Assembly: GCA_036852015.1 (NCBI GenBank)
Contig: JAANDG010000554.1
Coordinates: 1-64,000 of the forward strand
Reading direction: 5' to 3'
Source: Pelodera strongyloides
Lineage: Eukaryota; Nematoda; Chromadorea; Rhabditida; Rhabditidae
Length of the DNA stretch: 64,000 bases
Both the position numbers and the translations under genes were made by a program. Below the pieces are notes generated by a model. The model was given only the letters and a program-made list of their open reading frames with translations. It was not told the DNA's origin and did no database searches. This document shows positions 59,001 through 64,000 of this stretch, piece after piece. Positions within the stretch are counted from its first letter, which is position 1. Every line of letters starts with the position of its first letter.

Positions 59001-60321
59001 TATCTGCCTAAGAATCTGTATGAGAAGATTGTTGGTAATAGTTTATTTACTCCTGTTTCACTTTCAGTGGTAGCACTGGCGGTGATTTCGGCAAGCACGT
59101 CGACCCGGCGCTCAGCGATTGTTCGGCGCGTTTGGATGCCGCCATCAAGGACTTTGGAGCGACAGTGGAGGGACTGTTGATCAAACATAAGAAGGGAGTC
59201 ATTGGTGAGTGTTGAGGAGGGGAGGGGAGGGCTGGTGAGTGTTGAGGAGGGGAGGGGAGGGCTGGTGAGTGAGGGAGTAGTATTAGTCATGGCTGAAAAG
59301 GAAAAAAGGGGAAGAGAGCTGAGAGCTGAAGAGAGAGAGAGAGAGAGAGATAGAGATATATAGAGAGTGAGTGAAAGAACTACGACTAGTATGAAGAGTA
59401 ACGGTTCTCTAGAAAGCGCAGGTTTCTCAAATTTTGCTCACAAAAACATCGATGTTTCAACTGTTTTATAAGTCCCAGACGGCTTCCTGGACACTAGTAT
59501 CGGGTGTTTTGTATCTATTCTTAGAGGGAGAGGATTTTTTGTGTTGTTCCTTTCATTGAAATTTCTGATTGTGAGAGGAAATTAGGGACAGAAGAAGTTG
59601 TGCGAATACTATATATTCAAATGAAGAGTGATTCTTTCCGGCTTTTTTTCCTGGCAACCATCCATTACGGACACATCCACTCCACTTATATTCTATTTAA
59701 ATTGATATCTTTCCAGATCGTCAGTTCGAGTTGGTGCGTGTGGCCGACGCGGCGATTGACATCTATGCGATGGCGTGCGTGCTCTCGCGTTACACTTTCT
59801 CCGCGAAGAAGGGAGCGCACTCACTGGCGCACGAACAGCAGATTGCCGAGCTCTTCTGTGAACAGGTAAACTCGTTTTTTTTTGTGTTTTGAAGGCATGC
59901 GTTAGAACGAGGCATTTGGTTACTGTATATTGGAAACCTTTCTCAGCTCAACTTGAGACTGTGTAGAATAATTCTGTGCATTCTCAAATGGTGAATTATA
60001 AGAAGCTGTCGCTTGCGTAAATTTTCAGGTTAAACGTCGTATATTATATTTTTAAGTTTGCTGGTTCACAGTGTTATGAAGGCCAATTATTATCAATATG
60101 CTTTTGCCGGATTGCGTATTTCAGATTTCAGGGACCTTTGCATTCTCTTCTCTGCTGATGATTTGTCTAACCTTACACAATTTCAGGCTTCTGCGCGTAT
60201 CGCCGCCAACCTGAAATCAGTCAAGAACGCTAATCAGAAGGAGATTAAACTGATCACACAGATTGCCACCGATGTGTGCAAGAATGATGGACTACCTCAG
60301 CAACACCCCGCTGACCTTTAA
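41045..60321 (+). CDS. ACADVL: Very-long-chain acyl-CoA dehydrogenase, mitochondrial, 17 exons, complete
   Basis: Exons: 41045-41091, 44514-44613, 45240-45397, 45699-45754, 46455-46582, 46866-46997, 50343-50456, 50870-51022, 51413-51541, 51887-51955, 52659-52781, 53218-53280, 58490-58591, 58739-58830, 59068-59204, 59717-59865, 60187-60321; 628 residues (human 655). The first 40 residues are rich in Arg, Ser and Ala without acids, a mitochondrial presequence. Dehydrogenase motifs: [71 protein letters not shown], and the catalytic Glu in [13 protein letters not shown]. The C-terminal domain ([26 protein letters not shown]) is the extra VLCAD/ACAD9-type membrane-binding half. It catalyses the first step of long-chain beta-oxidation at the inner membrane. 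Exon 1 rests on phase and presequence logic and is less certain. AATAAA follows at about 60824. Confidence 0.92.
41260..41500 (+). repeat. 52-bp subterminal tandem repeats
   Basis: Four-plus units containing gcggtggattttctaggggt and tttcgcggggaatttttccc. The units start 52 bases apart. They are probably transposase-binding arrays of the surrounding element. Confidence 0.85.
42560..43697 (-). CDS. Possible spliced ORF inside the CACTG element
   Basis: Minus-strand segments 43697-43659, 43583-43465, 43100-43083 and 42717 to about 42563 each have AG/GT borders and join in frame. The start is ATG followed by [12 protein letters not shown], then [20 protein letters not shown], and later [20 protein letters not shown] before a stop. 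An 18-base exon is needed, which weakens the model. The product matches no family I recognise with confidence. As the only coding-like signal in the element it may be a transposon protein or a remnant of one. Confidence 0.3.
47051..50054. mobile_element. hAT-like DNA transposon, non-coding, in ACADVL intron 6
   Basis: The 8-bp duplication GTTAGGTC lies at 47051-47058 and 50047-50054. The element itself, 47059-50046, begins TATAGCATTGCTTACACGAT and ends atcaaaagacaatgctcta, so short inverted ends (TAGAGCATTG) match. An 8-bp duplication and a TAGAG-type end fit hAT. Both subterminal regions are crowded with the word TTATCRTG and its inverse. No transposase frame is visible; it is internally deleted or non-autonomous. 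It contains a Harbinger-type MITE and a long A-rich tract at 49150-49245. Confidence 0.75.
48572..48793. repeat. Harbinger-like MITE nested in the hAT-like element
   Basis: GGGCGCATTCGAGTTGGGCA at the left (48575) mirrors tgcccaactcgaatgcgccc at the right (48790). Inner arms aatttcgcgaaataatcagt also pair. The 3-bp duplication TAA is on both sides, as in PIF/Harbinger. The length is 216 bp. Confidence 0.8.
51570..51728. repeat. MITE, CACGTGGT family, in ACADVL intron 9
   Basis: TTAAAGCGGTATGGCACGTG at the left mirrors accaggtcccgtaccgctttc at the right. The right border has decayed to TTCA. It starts 28 bases after the exon 9 donor. A decayed partial copy is at about 58926-58993. Confidence 0.65.
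52403..52631 (+). mobile_element. Short non-autonomous Helitron in ACADVL intron 10
   Basis: It begins TCTTATTATATAAAAGAGTA after an A and ends with the hairpin-forming cgcctcaggcg, then gcgtgagccgtCTGG followed by T. Ends and internal agagtaact match the copy at 15320-15537. The element stops 27 bases before exon 11, so part of the branch-point region may come from it. Confidence 0.7.
53363..53605 (-). repeat. 3' LTR of the Gypsy element
   Basis: Begins TG and ends CA in both readings (tgttgtagag to ccctaaca on the plus strand). It pairs with 57935-58177. Confidence 0.95.
53646..55367 (-). CDS. pol: Gypsy pol, RNase H end and integrase, fourth frame segment
   Basis: RNase H continues ([20 protein letters not shown]). 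The integrase zinc-binding HHCC region follows ([15 protein letters not shown]...CVNCQ), then the catalytic core with D, D and E in [19 protein letters not shown] and [12 protein letters not shown]. The tail ends in an Arg/Pro-rich region and a conserved [11 protein letters not shown]. The segment is open for over 550 codons, so its coding sequence has decayed little. Confidence 0.9.
   Translation of the reverse strand, partial: SLTSAEKNYSHTEKEGLALVFAVLKFHRYIYGRRITLLTDHRPLLSIFGSKKGVPAHTANRLQRWSLQLLGYDFDIQYRSTTSFGQADALSRLIASSTSPDEDVVIARVEADIAAVLEETTSRLPVSLKDIQDATEKDFTLPIVIEALKSGKWPHCLPGSALFNFRSQQNQLTVKDNCLFLGQRIVVPRQLHGRILKMLHDGHPGQTRMKLLARTYVYWIGMDTDIDRTVKGCVNCQRAAKMPVKTELTPWPETNRPMERIHIDFAGPQDGRMFLVVVDSYSRWPEIIEVKTTTASATITQLECIFARFGYPDTLVSDNGSQFTSREFEDYCRQNGIKHLRSSPFNPQSNGLAERFVDTLKRALLKMKGEVSTSMALQKFLRTYRSTPCPSTKGQRSPSELFIGRKLTTPISRLVNRSKDVVRLQGSKTKMAQEYNRRHGAQKKKFNIDESVYARDYRQPSKPSWTPGRVVKTRGRSMYDVEISNGIVWRRHANQLRPRSCEDAMKIFCEEFDIEPKPKDPEVDDCCPRRVHGSAIDIGSNARGSHPGRDNAADVAAAGSTQEDSPANKKINC
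55368..55921 (-). pseudogene. pol: Gypsy pol, reverse transcriptase active site to RNase H start, third frame segment
   Basis: Contains [13 protein letters not shown] with the YLDD catalytic pair, the thumb region, and the first RNase H part ([15 protein letters not shown]). A third phase change near 55367, consistent with one missing base, ends this frame after KAICHASR. Confidence 0.88.
55919..56237 (-). pseudogene. pol: Gypsy pol, reverse transcriptase fingers and palm, second frame segment
   Basis: Reads [20 protein letters not shown], then [15 protein letters not shown] and [18 protein letters not shown]. It stops making sense at about 55919, just before the catalytic YLDD, which lies in the next frame. 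This is a second phase change. Confidence 0.88.
56238..56796 (-). pseudogene. pol: Gypsy pol, protease and start of reverse transcriptase; frame lost at about 56238
   Basis: The aspartic protease motif is [13 protein letters not shown] linker and the reverse transcriptase entry region ([20 protein letters not shown]) follow. The frame then shifts where a short local duplication (about seven bases, ccacacgccacacc region) changes phase. The continuing frame to 56038 is shadow translation. Confidence 0.88.
56751..57806 (-). CDS. gag: Gypsy Gag protein, intact
   Basis: 351 residues. An N-terminal coiled-coil-like stretch ([18 protein letters not shown], repeated Glu/Arg/Lys) is followed by the capsid-like retrotransposon Gag region ([52 protein letters not shown]). 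A CCHC zinc knuckle sits near the C terminus ([14 protein letters not shown]). It packages the element RNA into particles. It overlaps the protease frame by about 46 bases with the pol frame at -1, but no classical slippery heptamer is evident. Confidence 0.93.
   Translation of the reverse strand: MAPAKESAAAAGQDAIVELLAAQQKMMEMLVASNQKMEADAAKRDEAARQREEVLLQRLERMTGTTSGTVSDAATVSAALASRIVVFEFDEEAGCTFEKWVARFEDVVKQEGSSLAEADRTSLLVSKLDSRSYAVFVDHILPKKPTDLAYEDTKKVLEELFGEKVSLFRRRFNAFRVVKEETEDFKSYAVRVNQLHERGRVKEMSEDDFKCMLFVAGLQENKWKELRKRLIRRLEIADGVKLKDLVAECELSMSLVKDAEVHEQGTVVVAPVYHGNRKKPKKFTTSHGYPSKDHRESKNSSVKGNCFSCGKPGHWSNSCPTGKKKVKAVVKLNKVDNCRKKVTVRIGNQES
57935..58177 (-). repeat. 5' LTR of the Gypsy element
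   Basis: Nearly identical to 53363-53605. The two differences seen are a/t in gtagatAatcc versus gtagatAttcc, and a/g in gtcgaaRgaaca. Confidence 0.95.
59205..59350 (+). repeat. Short tandem repeats in ACADVL intron 15
   Basis: gtgagtgttgaggaggggag occurs twice back to back starting at the exon 15 donor, duplicating the donor sequence at about 59235. A (GA)n tract follows at 59324-59350. Confidence 0.8.
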
Positions 60322-61472
60322 GGCTTGATCTGTTAACGTCTTAAGGTCCAAATTTAAGTCCCTAATTTAAGCCACTACGTTACCTAGCTGCGTTGGTACG
60401 TTTTTGTTTGTAGTGCACGCGAAATCCTAGCTCTTGTATGAATAGCCTAGTTCGGAGTTTATTTTAATGAGTAGTTCTGATATTTTTGTCTTTCCTGGCT
60501 TATCGAGCGACCATTTTTGTGTACTTTTTTTGTTTTAAGTTTCTGCCCGTCTTTTGCTGAAATGGGCCTGGGTTTTAGATTAATGCTCCCTTTCAAATAT
60601 TGTACTGTACAAAATAATGTTAGAGAAGCGTCTTTGTCATATCTAAAGGATGTAACTTATGTACTGGGACCCGGGAATACTTTACGCTATGCCTGGTATT
60701 GTCCGTTACGCTTCATTACTCGCGACTGTATTAACCTTGTATATTCGGAAAGTGATTGTATTAGAGAATATGGAATGCTGAAGTTTGTACATCGGGTATT
60801 TTTGATGTGAATATGTAAATTATAAATAAACATTTATCGGATTTTATTTTTGTTAGTTTATATACAAAATAAACATATTTTGGTGTTTCGTGAAAACTAA
60901 TAAAACAATGTATTAAAAAAGAGCAACAACACGACAAATTGAAAGGAGGAACATAAATGTAGTTGTTCAATTATGTGGTGGAAAGTGATCGAAACTTGGA
61001 ATTCCGTACGCAGCAGGAAGCTAACTCCAACCGAAGCCAACTTACGTACTTTTTCAGTTATTAAAACTTTAGAAGAAATATGTGATGAGTTAATTCGACA
61101 CAAGTGAGATCACAATAACGTTGAGATTAATTGGATTGAGAATATGGAGGATGAGTATCTGAGTTGTCCCGTCGAAGGCGAAGAAAGATCAACAATACTG
61201 ACTAGTGTATAAAACGTATTCAAATAAATAAAAAGTAAATACTCAAACTGAGAATGCGCAGCTCTGTGAAATAACAGGTGAACCGGAATTTTTAAATTAC
61301 ATTATGAATAAATCCTTGCATGAAGGATATGAATTTAAGGGCATAAGTGTTCTTTATGTACAAAATCTGTGTAGGGTTTACGTAACTGAACGGTTTTCGC
61401 ACTAACATAGTTGCTTTAGGTTAATGTAGCTTTTTAGAGGTGGTAGCTGGTGAACTTAGGGTTTTACCAATT
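60322..61472. other. Convergent intergenic region; 3' UTR of ACADVL
   Basis: AATAAA at about 60824 is the likely ACADVL polyadenylation signal. The remainder separates the converging ACADVL and ETS genes. No further gene was recognised. Confidence 0.6.
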
Positions 61473-62947
<1,475 letters not shown>

Positions 62948-64000
62948 CTGAAATGGAAAGAGGTAAGCATAATACTATCTTTTTAGTATTCTTCGATGTT
63001 TGTATCGTGATCCAGGCTCCTTCGAATTTGTTAAAAAGGTGAGGTTTTATCGGAATGGAAATCAATTCCCATTCCCAGTGTCATTTAGGAAATGATAAAC
63101 ATATGATCTAACATTGTTGGCCACCTATTTTACCCATGATGGGCTAATTCCGATTGGCCCTCCTTGCAAGTGGATTCAAAAGGCGCATTTTCTGTATGCG
63201 GTTTATTGCAAATTTAAAATGTTTCATGTGATATGGAGAAAAAAACCTATAACATTTTGAAACTGGTAGAAAGTCATGTAGTAGTATGTTGGTACCAAAG
63301 ACATGCCCATGCCCAAGACTCAAGAGGGCACATCCCCCAACTTCATTGTACTACGGTAGTCTATGTGGTGTTTAGCTTTGATTCGGTTAAGCAAATTAGT
63401 GGGGTGGGAGCTTCTCTGGTTAGGGAGGCTATGCTTGTACAACAATGCCGTGTGATGCAATTGTCGTGTGAGGAGCTCATTAGGCACGTCTGTTCCCAGA
63501 TTTTCTGCCTACCAATTCAGTCAAAGGTCACCATATAGAAACAAGACATGCCCGTTCGACGTTAGACCCTTGGCGGGATTCCCAGCTTCGATGGGAATGT
63601 GTGAAGCTTTCACACTGGCTGTCGACCGCTGGGAATCAAAAGTGGTCGATTGTTGCATATACTGGGAAGTGCACCCGCAAACTATATTTTCTCACAATCG
63701 GTTTAAATTTCGAGTCAAAAGAGCATTTTAGGCATTTAATACTATTTAGTAGCAGCCAGTGAATAACCAGTACCAGTATTTATTGCGTTTCTGGTTATCC
63801 TTCAGAATACGCAGATAAAAACCATTGTATCTTCCCACTTCATCATGAGACCTCTATCCCTTTGCCCAAACTATTTGACCTACTCCGCTTTCCTCAGCTC
63901 TATCAACCTTCACCTGATGCCAGGTGAAAAATCTCCCCACGAATAGAACCATATGTCATGTGTTCTTATGAAAATTGACCTCATTTGTTTTCTTATTGGA
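62948..64000. other. Intron of the ETS gene, or upstream sequence; no exon recognised
   Basis: No Pointed-domain or other ETS-family exon could be read on the minus strand up to the window edge. Short open frames occur on both strands without conserved content. Confidence 0.5.

Overview
The window is nuclear DNA of an invertebrate animal. It carries an ETS factor of the ERG/FLI type, a heparan-sulfate 3-O-sulfotransferase, an alpha-arrestin, a MATH-BTB (SPOP-like) Cullin-3 adaptor and a mitochondrial very-long-chain acyl-CoA dehydrogenase. All are cut by many AT-rich GT-AG introns of roughly 0.1 to 5 kb. Heparan sulfate modification together with ETS factors points to Metazoa. An early-branching animal such as a sponge is my guess, but the lineage cannot be fixed from the sequence alone.

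Layout: (1) 765-8407, minus strand, a complete 13-exon arrestin-domain gene. Its introns hold a SINE, a U6 snRNA sequence fused to a LINE fragment, and several MITEs. (2) 8408-15608, no recognised gene; short-repeat tracts, MITEs and a small Helitron. (3) 15609-18201, minus strand, an 8-exon heparan sulfate 3-O-sulfotransferase. (4) 18202-34640, about 16 kb without a confident gene, filled with TTAA/TA-flanked foldback elements, GC-rich motif-array elements, a tRNA-like sequence and a nested CACTG-ended element. (5) 34651-39010, plus strand, an 11-exon SPOP-like gene. (6) 41045-60321, plus strand, a 17-exon ACADVL gene. Its introns contain a 3.15-kb CACTG-ended element, a 2.99-kb hAT-like element with an 8-bp target duplication, a short Helitron and a complete Ty3/Gypsy LTR retrotransposon. 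(7) 61473-62947, minus strand, the 3' five exons of an ERG/FLI-type ETS gene that runs off the right edge.

I rebuilt the genes by hand from splice sites, reading phase and family alignment. For the four genes complete in the window every exon junction keeps frame, with predicted proteins of 493, 338, 394 and 628 residues. The host genes do not form a pathway; they are ordinary single-copy-type genes in a region shaped by mobile elements. The most unusual features are the mobile-DNA layers: the U6-LINE junction, MITE families that insert edge to edge sharing one TTAA, near-perfect hairpin MITEs, and a very young Gypsy copy whose pol frame is nevertheless broken three times.
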